NCBI RefSeq assembly: GCF_000597725.1
Contig: NZ_JFBL01000011.1
Location: 41,503-105,502 of the forward strand
DNA: 64,000 nt
DNA from: Sulfurospirillum arcachonense DSM 9755
GTDB lineage: Bacteria > Campylobacterota > Campylobacteria > Campylobacterales > Sulfurospirillaceae
Reading direction: 5' to 3'
Below are positions 56,598 through 64,000 of this stretch, in pieces (positions within the stretch are counted from its first letter, which is position 1; each line of letters opens with the position of its first letter). The notes under the pieces were generated by a model. The model saw only the letters and a program-made list of their open reading frames with translations, was not told where the DNA came from and did no database searches. A program made the translations under genes and the position numbers.

Positions 56598-56620
56598 TTT
56601 CCCCTTTTTACAAGGGGAAA
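56598..56620 (+). promoter_or_regulatory. Intercistronic stem-loop livJ-livH
   Basis: TTTCCCCTT and AAGGGGAAA form a perfect 9-bp stem with a 5-base loop, 12 bases past livJ. No T run follows on +, so it is more likely a mRNA-stabilising or partial-termination element. That would let livJ be expressed above livHMGF, as is common for binding-protein genes. A TACATGTA copy lies just downstream (56630-56637). Confidence 0.5.
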
Positions 56621-56679
56621 ATAATCTTATACATGTAAAAATTATCAATTTTTATTTTTATGCGATTTTAGGAGATTGG

Positions 56680-57576
56680 ATGGATTTTACTGTTTTTATG
56701 CAACAGATGGTCAATGGCTTTAGTCTTGGCAGTATGTATGCACTTATAGCTATCGGTTATACCATGGTTTATGGTGTTTTACGACTTATTAATTTTGCTC
56801 ATGGTGATATTATGATGGTTGGAGCATTTTTAGGCTATTTTGGGGTATCAATTTTAGGATTGCCTTTCCCAGCTGCCGTTCTTTTAGCCGTTGTAGGTTC
56901 TGCTGCTTTAGGAATGCTTACAGATAAGATAGCATATCGACCCTTAAGAAGTGCTCCAAAAATATCACTTTTGATTACAGCTATTGGTATTAGTTTCTTT
57001 TTAGAAAATGCTTTTAATGTTTTCTTTGGTGGAACTCCTAGAGCTTTTCCTGTTCCTGAGTATATGGAAATCATCTTAAGTCTTGGCGGGCTTACTTTTT
57101 CAGTTGCTTCATTAATGGTACCAATCGTGACTTTAATTTTATTGGCAATTATACTTTGGATTTTATTTAAAACAAAATATGGCATGGCAATTCGTGCTCT
57201 AGCCTTTGATGTAAATACGGTTAATCTTATGGGAATTGATGCCAATAGAATTATCATGATAGTATTTGGTATAGGCTCAGCACTAGCAGCTGTTGGTGGT
57301 ATCTTTTGGGCAGTTAATTATCCTTCGGTTGAACCTATGATGGGAGTTCTTATAGGTCTTAAAGCTTTTGCAGCTGCTGTTGTTGGTGGTATAGGAAGTG
57401 TTGCAGGAGCAGTAATTGGTGGATTTATTATCGGGTTTACTGAAGTAGTAGTTGTAGCATTTTTACCAGAATATGGTGGTTATAAAGATGCTTTTGCTTT
57501 TGTTCTTTTAATACTAGTTTTACTTTTTAAACCAACAGGTATTTTAGGCCTTAACTTTGATAAGAGTAGGTTTTAA
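56680..57576 (+). CDS. livH: Branched-chain amino acid ABC permease LivH
   Basis: Membrane permease (298 residues, eight or so helices). Signature segments are GSMYALIAIGYTMVYGVLRL, INFAHGDIMMVGAFLGY and the cytoplasmic coupling stretch AIRALAFDVNTVNLMGID. The C-terminal AAVVGGIGSVAGAVIGGFII matches the family. One base separates its stop from livM, and the set livJHMGF is complete. Confidence 0.95.
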   Translation: MDFTVFMQQMVNGFSLGSMYALIAIGYTMVYGVLRLINFAHGDIMMVGAFLGYFGVSILGLPFPAAVLLAVVGSAALGMLTDKIAYRPLRSAPKISLLITAIGISFFLENAFNVFFGGTPRAFPVPEYMEIILSLGGLTFSVASLMVPIVTLILLAIILWILFKTKYGMAIRALAFDVNTVNLMGIDANRIIMIVFGIGSALAAVGGIFWAVNYPSVEPMMGVLIGLKAFAAAVVGGIGSVAGAVIGGFIIGFTEVVVVAFLPEYGGYKDAFAFVLLILVLLFKPTGILGLNFDKSRF

Positions 57577-57577
57577 T

Positions 57578-58609
57578 ATGAATTTAATTATAAAAAAAGA
57601 GCAATGGATAAATTTGGCCATAGTCGCATCAACTCTTTGGTTTATGTGGTTTGCACAAACTCATTTTGATGAGTATACAGTAAGAATTTTAAATAATATA
57701 GCCATATTTACAATCCTAGCAGTAAGTTATAATCTAATCAATGGTGTAACAGGACAGTTCTCATTAGAACCAAATGGTTTTGTAGCAATAGGCGCTTATG
57801 TTGCAGCTCTTTTATTGCTTGATGGTGATGCAAAAGAGTATCAATATGATATAGAGGATCCTTATCCTTGGGTTTTACTTTTACATGCAAATTTTGTTTG
57901 GGCTCTATTTTTTGCAGGAACTTTTTCTGCTATTTTAGCACTTATTCTCTCTTTTCCTGTATTTAGAGTAAGAGGTGATTATTTGGCTATTGTAACTCTT
58001 GGGTTTGGATTTATTATTAGAATTATTGCTATAAATAATCCAGAGGTTACTAATGGCTCGTTAGGACTGAATGATATACCAGAGTATTCTAATCTTTATT
58101 GGACAGGAGGAATTGCTACACTAGCTGTTATAGGGATACTTAATATTATTTATTCTAAGTATGGTCGTGCTATGAAAGCAATTCGTGATGATGAAGATGC
58201 AGCGATTGCTATGGGTGTTAATACTTTTAAAGTAAAAACATTGGCATTTTGTACGAGTGCCTTTCTAGAAGGTGTTGGTGGGGGACTACTTGCGGCACTT
58301 TTAACAAGTATCTCACCAGATTTATTTACATTCTTTTTTACATTCCAACTTCTTATTATTATAGTTCTTGGAGGATTGGGAAGTACAACTGGTGCCATTA
58401 TAGGGACTATTTTAGTTATAGGTGGATCTGAATGGATGAGATTTTTAGACGAACCTATGAACTTTGGATTTATGGAAACTCCAGCAATGCCAGGTATGAG
58501 AATGGTTGTTTTTTCAGTGATATTAATTTTTGTAATGCTATTTGCTCGTGAAGGAATTATGGGTAAACGAGAATTGAAGGACCTTTTTAAGAAAAGAGGT
58601 GAATCATGA
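57578..58609 (+). CDS. livM: Branched-chain amino acid ABC permease LivM
   Basis: Second permease (343 residues). I start at the ATG at 57578 (MNLIIKKEQW), one base after livH with AGAGTAGG upstream; an in-frame codon at 57557 would overlap livH. Motifs are YNLINGVTGQFSLEPNGFVAIGAY, the coupling helix AIRDDEDAAIAMGVNT, and LGGLGSTTGAIIGT. It overlaps livG by 4 bases. Confidence 0.94.
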   Translation: MNLIIKKEQWINLAIVASTLWFMWFAQTHFDEYTVRILNNIAIFTILAVSYNLINGVTGQFSLEPNGFVAIGAYVAALLLLDGDAKEYQYDIEDPYPWVLLLHANFVWALFFAGTFSAILALILSFPVFRVRGDYLAIVTLGFGFIIRIIAINNPEVTNGSLGLNDIPEYSNLYWTGGIATLAVIGILNIIYSKYGRAMKAIRDDEDAAIAMGVNTFKVKTLAFCTSAFLEGVGGGLLAALLTSISPDLFTFFFTFQLLIIIVLGGLGSTTGAIIGTILVIGGSEWMRFLDEPMNFGFMETPAMPGMRMVVFSVILIFVMLFAREGIMGKRELKDLFKKRGES

Positions 58610-59373
58610 TACTTCAGATGAAAAATGTAACTAAAAAATTTGGTGGAGTTACAGCCATAAATGATACAAGTTTTACAGTACAAGCAAAAGAGATATATGG
58701 TTTGATAGGACCAAATGGTGCTGGAAAAACAACAATGTTCAATATAATAACTGGTAATTATGAAGCTACTGAAGGTGAAATACTATTTAGAAAAGAAACA
58801 CTCAATGGACTAAAACCTCATACAATAGTAAGAAAAGGGATTGCAAGAACTTTTCAAAATATTAGACTTTTTTCTTCTATGAGTGTTTTAGATAATGTGC
58901 TTATTGGGTTTGACTTTCAAGCGAAATATACTTATCTTGAAACAATATTTAGATTACCTCGCTTTTTTGGTGAAGAAAAACGTGTAAAAAAACGCGCTAT
59001 GGAAATACTTGATTATTTTGGTATAAAAGAGTTTGCACATTATAAAGCGACAGATTTGAGTTATGGACAACAAAGAAAAGTAGAAATTGCAAGAGCCCTT
59101 GCAACAAATCCTGAAATGCTTCTTTTAGATGAACCAGCAGCTGGTATGAATCCTGCTGAAACTAAAGAGTTGGCAGAATTGATTCATAATGCAAGAGAAG
59201 ATTTTGATTTGACAGTTTTATTGATAGAGCATGATATGAAATTTGTGAATCAGCTTTGTGATAAAGTTTTAGTTTTAGATTATGGTAAAACTATTTTTGA
59301 AGGTAAACCAGCTGATGCAATAAAAGATAAAGAAGTAGTAGCTGCATATTTGGGAGATTTTATTCATGATTAG
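58606..59373 (+). CDS. livG: Branched-chain amino acid ABC ATPase LivG
   Basis: ATP-binding subunit (255 residues): Walker [10 protein letters not shown], signature [15 protein letters not shown], Walker [14 protein letters not shown] and the switch histidine in LIEHDM. The PAAGMNP form marks LivG and separates it from LivF. Translation is coupled to livM (4-base overlap) and livF (8-base overlap). Confidence 0.95.
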   Translation: MILQMKNVTKKFGGVTAINDTSFTVQAKEIYGLIGPNGAGKTTMFNIITGNYEATEGEILFRKETLNGLKPHTIVRKGIARTFQNIRLFSSMSVLDNVLIGFDFQAKYTYLETIFRLPRFFGEEKRVKKRAMEILDYFGIKEFAHYKATDLSYGQQRKVEIARALATNPEMLLLDEPAAGMNPAETKELAELIHNAREDFDLTVLLIEHDMKFVNQLCDKVLVLDYGKTIFEGKPADAIKDKEVVAAYLGDFIHD

Positions 59374-60061
59374 TGTGAAAGATTTACATGTGTATTATGG
59401 TCTTATTGAAGCCGTAAAAGGTATTGATTTTAAAGTAGATGAAGGAAAAATTGTTTCTTTGATAGGATCAAATGGAGCAGGTAAAACTTCAACCTTAGAA
59501 GCAGTGCTTAATAGTGTTAAAAGAAGTGGAGAAATTATTTTTAGTGGATATGATATAGTCAATCACAAAACACATTCATTAGTACAACGTGGATTGGCCC
59601 TTGTGCCTGAAGGAAGAAGGGTTTTTATAAATTTAACCGTAGAAGATAATCTTCGTATGGGTGCTTTTAACAATGATGAAAATTATGCTCGTTTGCGAGA
59701 TGCGATGTATAAGCTTTTCCCTCGTATTAAAGAAAAAAGAAATCAAATGGCTGGAACTCTGAGTGGAGGTGAGCAGCAAATGCTTGCAATTTCAAGAGCA
59801 TTGATGAGTGAGCCTAAACTTTTAATGTTAGATGAGCCTAGTCTTGGACTTGCTCCTAAAATAGTAGGGGAAGTTTTTGAAACTATTGTAAAATTAAAAG
59901 AAGAAGGCATTACAATTCTTTTAGTTGAACAAAATGCTTTTGCTGCACTTAAAATTTCTGATTATGCTTATGTTCTTGAAAATGGCAAAATTGCTATGGA
60001 AGGTATCGCTTCACAAATGATTGGTGACGATGAAATTAGAAAAAAATATCTTGGTGGTTAG
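59366..60061 (+). CDS. livF: Branched-chain amino acid ABC ATPase LivF
   Basis: Second ATP-binding subunit (231 residues): Walker A GSNGAGKTS, ALVPEGRRVFINLTVEDNL, signature LSGGEQQMLAISRAL, Walker B LLMLDEPSLGLAP and LVEQNAFAAL. The SLGLAP and LVEQN forms are those of LivF. It closes the liv operon. In the spacer after it, AAATATTTTTT (60120-60130) and AAAAAATATTT (60152-60162) form an AT-only inverted repeat of unclear role. Confidence 0.95.
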   Translation: MISVKDLHVYYGLIEAVKGIDFKVDEGKIVSLIGSNGAGKTSTLEAVLNSVKRSGEIIFSGYDIVNHKTHSLVQRGLALVPEGRRVFINLTVEDNLRMGAFNNDENYARLRDAMYKLFPRIKEKRNQMAGTLSGGEQQMLAISRALMSEPKLLMLDEPSLGLAPKIVGEVFETIVKLKEEGITILLVEQNAFAALKISDYAYVLENGKIAMEGIASQMIGDDEIRKKYLGG

Positions 60062-60210
60062 TTTATTCTAATCACTACTCTCTTAATGTAAATCACAGAA
60101 TTTCCAAAAAAATTAGTTAAAATATTTTTTTAATATTTTTTTAATATATTTAAAAAATATTTACTTTACTCAGATAATATACTGATGAGTTTATATCCTA
60201 AAGGAGTTAT

Positions 60211-63200
60211 ATGAAGTCTTTAATAAAAGGACTATTTTCAATGAAAGCAGCAATTGTTTTTTTATTATTTTTTGCATTTGCAAGTGCGATAGCAACGTTC
60301 ATTGAGAACGATTTTGGTTCATCTGGTAGTTGGGCTGTTGTTTATAATACAGTTTGGTTTGAAATAGTTCAAGTTTTACTAACAATTATAATTATAACTA
60401 ATATGTTTAAGTACAAAGTATTTCAAAAAAATAAAATTCCATCAGCACTTTTTCATTTAGGTTTTGTTGTTATACTTATTGGTGCAGCTATCACTAGATA
60501 TACTGGTTATGAAGGCTCACTTCACATAAGAGAAGGGCATGCTGAAAATAGAGTAGTTTCATCGGAATCATTTGTTATTGCAAGTGCAATTAAAGAGAAT
60601 AAAATTTATAAAAAAAGTAAAAAAAAGTTAATAGCAGCTATTGGATATAACGATTTTTCTATGGATTTAAATGTCAATGGAGATATTGCTACTATTGAAT
60701 ATAAAGATTTTATACCAAATGCAATTACTGATATTGTAGAAGCAAAAGATGGCTCACCTATGGTTTCTATGGTAGTTAGCGGTAATGGTGAAACAGAAAA
60801 TGTAGTTTTAAAAGATAAAGATTATTTAGATGAAACACCAATTTATTTTTCACTCAATAGAGAAGTTAATACACAAAATAAGCCTATGGTTAATGTTACT
60901 ATTAGAGATGGAAAATTTTATTTTAAATCGAATAAAAAAATAGGTTGGTTTAAAATGATAGAGAATACAAGAGGTACGTATGAAGCAAATAAAGAGTATG
61001 AATTTGTATCAGGACAACTTTATACTTTAGGAAATACTAATTTTGCTCCAAAATATATAGGGTTAAAGGGAAAAGAAAAAATCATATCAAATCCAAATCC
61101 AATGCAAAGAAATAGAAATAGTCTTTCAGCACTTCTTGTAGATGTTACTTTTAAAGATAAAACAAAAGAAGTTGCAATGTATGGTATGGGAAAAGGTGCA
61201 AAAGGATATCCCAAAGCAGTAAATATTGCTGGGGTTGATTTTAAATTTGAATGGGGTTCTCAAATATTTGAATTACCATTTTCAATAAAATTAAATGATT
61301 TTCAATTAGATAGATATCCTGGTTCTATGTCACCTATGTCATATGCAAGTGAAGTAGAAGTTCTGGATAAAGAACAAAGTACAACTTTGCCATATAGAAT
61401 TTATATGAATCATGTTTTAGATTACAAAGGTTTTAGGTTTTTTCAATCTTCATATGATAGAGATGAAAAAGGAACTATTCTCTCTGTTAATAGTGATCCT
61501 GGGAAATGGCCAACTTATATAGGATATATTTTATTAAGTTTGGGTTTGTTCTTAAATCTTATTAACCCCAAAAGTCGTTTTAGGAAATTATCAAGTATGA
61601 TTCAAAGAGATATGGTTAAAATAAAATCGATTTTATTGGCATGTTTTATGTTGTTTGGTTTGTTACATGTTGGAGAATTACAAGCAAATGAAAATGCATT
61701 TAATTATCTTAAAAAATATGATAGAGCTCATGCGGAAAAATTTGGAGAGATACTAGTACAAAGTGCAGATGGTAGAATAAAGCCTATTGATACTATTTCA
61801 ACTGAAGTATTAAATAAAGTATATAGAAAATCATCATATAGAGGTATGAGTGCCAATCAAGTGATTTTAAGTATGATGTCAAGTCCTGGTGAATGGCAAG
61901 TTCAACCTATGATCCATGTATTCCATCCTGAATTAAAAAAACTTTTAGGAATGGATTCAAAAGCAAAAAAAGCAACTTTTAATGACTTTTTTAGAAAAGA
62001 TGGTGACTATGGGTATAAGTTACAAAAATATGCAGAAGAAGCAAGTCGTAAAAAACCATCTCAAAGAAATCAATTTGACAAAGATGTAATAAAAGTAGAT
62101 GAAAGATTAAATATTTGTTATTTAGTTTATACAGGTGAAATTTTGAAGATGATACCAAAGATAGGTGATCCTAATCATAGATGGTATAGTTTAAAAAGAG
62201 CAATTGCACAGTTTCCAAAAGAAGAAAGTAAGGATATAAGAACACTTTTGGCAGGATATTTTGATGCTATATCAAAAGGTCTTGAAAATGGTAATTGGGC
62301 ACAGGCTAATTTAGCAGTGCAAAAAATAAAATCTTATCAAGAGCAATATGCTTCAGATATTATGCCACGACCTAGTAGAATAAATGCAGAAATGTTTTTT
62401 AATAAAGCGGGAATTTTTCAGAAATTGACACCTTTTTATCTTTTAAGTGGTTTTTTCTTGCTGTTTTCAATTTTTGCAAAAATGCTTAAACCTTCAATTT
62501 CATTGCATAAAGTTACAAAAGTTATATTTGTTATTACTATTTTAGCCTTTTTAGTACATACTTTTGGTTTAGGTTTAAGATGGTATATCGCACAGCATGC
62601 TCCATGGAGTGATGGATATGAGTCTATGATTTATATTGCTTGGTCATTAGTTCTTGCTGGACTATTTTTCTCAAGACAATCAATAGTTTCTTTGGCCTTA
62701 ACATCAATTTTAGCAGGTGTTACTCTATTTGTTGCACATCTTAGTTGGATGGATGCACAAATAACTACGTTAGTTCCTGTTTTAAAATCATACTGGTTAA
62801 ATATTCATGTATCCGTTATTACCGCAAGTTATGGTTTCTTTGGATTATGTTGTTTACTTGGTTTATTTACATTAATACTGTTTACTATAAAAAAACCAAA
62901 TCAAATATCGAAAAGAAATGATGAAATAGATAGAAATATTGTTGAAGCTACAAGAATTAATGAAATGGCTATGATATTAGGACTGAGTCTCTTAACCGTA
63001 GGTAACTTCTTAGGTGGCGTTTGGGCAAATGAATCATGGGGTAGATATTGGGGATGGGATCCAAAAGAGACATGGGCATTAATTTCAATTTTAATTTATG
63101 CAGCTGTTGTTCACTTTAGATTTATAAAAAGTTTAAACAATCAATTTGCTTTTGCTGTTGCATCAGTAGTGTCTTTTGCCTCTATTATAATGACTTATTT

Positions 63201-63348
63201 TGGAGTAAATTTTTATCTCTCAGGTATGCATTCTTATGCTTCAGGAGATCCAGTTCCAGTTCCTACATTTGTTTATTATACAGTAGCAGTAGTAGCTATT
63301 GTAATAGGGCTAGCTTATAGAAATAGAAATTTATCTAAAACACTTTAG
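60211..63348 (+). CDS. ccsBA: Fused cytochrome c synthase CcsBA (System II)
   Basis: Heme export and cytochrome c ligation enzyme (1045 residues). The N-terminal ResB/CcsB half has helices near 12-30, 45-62 and 75-92, a long periplasmic domain (about 95-430) and a helix near 440. The CcsA half has about eight helices and the heme-binding WWD domain WANESWGRYWGWDPKETWA (about 938-956), with conserved histidines around it. The fusion is typical of Helicobacter and Wolinella. It would mature the cytochrome c encoded at 54828. AAAGGAG precedes the ATG. Confidence 0.95.
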   Translation: MKSLIKGLFSMKAAIVFLLFFAFASAIATFIENDFGSSGSWAVVYNTVWFEIVQVLLTIIIITNMFKYKVFQKNKIPSALFHLGFVVILIGAAITRYTGYEGSLHIREGHAENRVVSSESFVIASAIKENKIYKKSKKKLIAAIGYNDFSMDLNVNGDIATIEYKDFIPNAITDIVEAKDGSPMVSMVVSGNGETENVVLKDKDYLDETPIYFSLNREVNTQNKPMVNVTIRDGKFYFKSNKKIGWFKMIENTRGTYEANKEYEFVSGQLYTLGNTNFAPKYIGLKGKEKIISNPNPMQRNRNSLSALLVDVTFKDKTKEVAMYGMGKGAKGYPKAVNIAGVDFKFEWGSQIFELPFSIKLNDFQLDRYPGSMSPMSYASEVEVLDKEQSTTLPYRIYMNHVLDYKGFRFFQSSYDRDEKGTILSVNSDPGKWPTYIGYILLSLGLFLNLINPKSRFRKLSSMIQRDMVKIKSILLACFMLFGLLHVGELQANENAFNYLKKYDRAHAEKFGEILVQSADGRIKPIDTISTEVLNKVYRKSSYRGMSANQVILSMMSSPGEWQVQPMIHVFHPELKKLLGMDSKAKKATFNDFFRKDGDYGYKLQKYAEEASRKKPSQRNQFDKDVIKVDERLNICYLVYTGEILKMIPKIGDPNHRWYSLKRAIAQFPKEESKDIRTLLAGYFDAISKGLENGNWAQANLAVQKIKSYQEQYASDIMPRPSRINAEMFFNKAGIFQKLTPFYLLSGFFLLFSIFAKMLKPSISLHKVTKVIFVITILAFLVHTFGLGLRWYIAQHAPWSDGYESMIYIAWSLVLAGLFFSRQSIVSLALTSILAGVTLFVAHLSWMDAQITTLVPVLKSYWLNIHVSVITASYGFFGLCCLLGLFTLILFTIKKPNQISKRNDEIDRNIVEATRINEMAMILGLSLLTVGNFLGGVWANESWGRYWGWDPKETWALISILIYAAVVHFRFIKSLNNQFAFAVASVVSFASIIMTYFGVNFYLSGMHSYASGDPVPVPTFVYYTVAVVAIVIGLAYRNRNLSKTL

Positions 63349-63407
63349 ACAAAATATATAGGGACTTTTTAAAGTCCCTTACGTTATAATCCTCGAAAGG
63401 TTGTAAT

Positions 63408-63854
63408 GTGGAAGAAAAAAGTTTAATTATATCGTTGATAGCAGCGTTGTCTGTGATTGTTTTTTTAGTGTTACTTGTTGTATTTTCATCAATGGGAAAA
63501 AAGAGTGTTGTGATAAAAAAGCACACAAAAAATGCTCCTACTAAAAATAAAAAACTTACCATTGAAGATATGCTAGATATTGCTGCAAATAAAAACTCTA
63601 CTAAAAATGATTTAACAAATGCGATTATTAAAGTCTCTAAAGAGTTTATTTTTCCTTCTAAAATTAAAGGTAAGATGCCTAAAGGTATTAAACTTTACCT
63701 AAACTTTGTTCTACTTACTGCTAGTCATAAAAAAGCAGACGCCAAACTTATAGCTTTTATGAGTTCAGAGCTTAAAAAAGCTAATAAGGACTACTCTACA
63801 GAAATAGATATTTATGAAAATGAAGGTTTAAGACAAAGAATGCATAGAAATTGA
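63408..63854 (+). CDS. Small single-helix membrane protein (unknown)
   Basis: Unrecognised 148-residue protein starting at GTG (63408) with GAAAGG upstream. One transmembrane helix (LIISLIAALSVIVFLVLLVVF, about 5-25) is followed by a basic linker and a cytoplasmic helical domain (LTIEDMLDIAANKNSTKNDL to the end). It lies 59 bases after ccsBA. Nothing ties it firmly to cytochrome maturation. Confidence 0.75.
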   Translation: MEEKSLIISLIAALSVIVFLVLLVVFSSMGKKSVVIKKHTKNAPTKNKKLTIEDMLDIAANKNSTKNDLTNAIIKVSKEFIFPSKIKGKMPKGIKLYLNFVLLTASHKKADAKLIAFMSSELKKANKDYSTEIDIYENEGLRQRMHRN

Positions 63855-63909
63855 TATGTAGAATATTTTGATTTTTGAAATAATATTAGAGGTGTTCTAT
63901 AAATTATCA

Positions 63910-63986
63910 TGGCGCGGCGGACGAGACTCGAACTCGCGACCTCCGGCGTGACAGGCCAGCATTCTAACCAACTAAACTACCGCCGC
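63910..63986 (-). tRNA. tRNA-Asp (anticodon GTC)
   Basis: A 77-base tRNA with encoded CCA. The acceptor stem pairs GCGGCGG with CCGCCGC, the D arm has AGTTGGTTA, the anticodon loop is CTGTCAC (GTC) on a CTGGC/GCCGG stem, and the T arm is GCGAGTTCGAGTCTCGT. All four arms fold without mismatches of note. Confidence 0.96.
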
Positions 63987-64000
63987 GCATGAAAAATGGT

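Larger units (their letters stand above)
4013..56637. repeat. Dispersed palindrome TACATGTA (22 copies)
   Basis: Copies start at 4013, 4102, 11247, 12519, 14941, 16134, 18020, 22503, 23551, 28839, 29814, 29934, 30923, 36272, 39104, 43216, 44688, 46303, 49166, 53361, 53382 and 56630. The preferred context is CTTTACATGTAAAG or CTTTACATGTAGAA. Most are in coding sequence, often as Leu-His-Val-Glu codons. Six are intergenic or overlap a gene end, four of these in terminator-like stems. Counted by eye. Confidence 0.8.

Noticed and set aside
56835..58683. Open frames on - opposite livH and livM
   Set aside because: The translations lack family features and the + strand liv genes are certain; they arise from codon composition.
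60120..60162. AT-only inverted repeat as the liv terminator
   Set aside because: The stem is all A and T with a 21-base spacer, so it would be weak. It lies in the promoter region of ccsBA and may only reflect low-complexity sequence.
1..64000. Mobile elements, prophage or CRISPR arrays
   Set aside because: No transposase, integrase, phage or Cas protein, no direct-repeat array and no composition shift were seen. The window looks like core chromosome with a few lineage-specific operons.

Overview
The window is AT-rich (about 30% GC by eye) bacterial chromosome from a Campylobacterota (epsilonproteobacterial) genome, most likely an Arcobacteraceae member. The markers are a Campylobacter-type major outer-membrane porin, a Wolinella-type frdCAB, a fused CcsBA, a paired dynamin-like GTPase locus, an RND/MlaC/MlaA cluster, and two gene blocks whose order I recall from Campylobacter jejuni: ribA-hemB-argF-DUF2603-hemN-FeS protein, and lgt-frdCAB-dynamin pair. 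I see no insertion sequence, prophage, integrase or CRISPR array. The only stretch over 300 bases without a protein gene (46942-47512) holds the tmRNA gene.

Layout. 1-12392: respiratory complex I in two convergent halves. nuoH (cut by the window edge) to nuoN run on +; nuoA-B-CD-E-F run on - and meet nuoN tail to tail, with a Crp/Fnr-type regulator gene at the end of the - half. A 26-residue ORF with a CxxC motif fits exactly between nuoE and nuoF. 12570-17896: cell-wall genes (L,D-carboxypeptidase, alanine racemase) face a - strand set with a degenerate GGDEF protein, small unknown proteins, rsmG and ribA. 17953-24611: hemB, argF, DUF2603, hemN, a CCG-type Fe-S protein, hemJ and lgt. 24764-32772: fumarate reductase frdCAB, a strong terminator, then two overlapping dynamin-like GTPases.

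32853-39073 is a compact seven-gene signalling operon: two tandem periplasmic binding proteins, a membrane CheA-like kinase with its own Hpt histidine but no CheW domain, a CheX-type phosphatase, a CheY-type receiver, a PAS protein and a PAS-GGDEF cyclase. Its only visible output is c-di-GMP. It is the best candidate here for an undescribed system. 39103-46941: perM-like, ruvB, panB, an orphan Hpt protein, trpA, and a Mla-like lipid-transport set using an RND protein. 47034-47417: ssrA. 48109-54691: DctS/DctR-like two-component pair, DctPQM TRAP transporter and porin. 54828-63854: a monoheme cytochrome c, livJHMGF, CcsBA and a small membrane protein. 63910-63986: tRNA-Asp.

The most striking sequence-level signal is the palindrome TACATGTA, counted by eye 22 times against roughly 2.6 expected from base composition. 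It occurs inside genes and also forms the stems of three intergenic hairpins, like a highly iterated palindrome or an uptake-type sequence.
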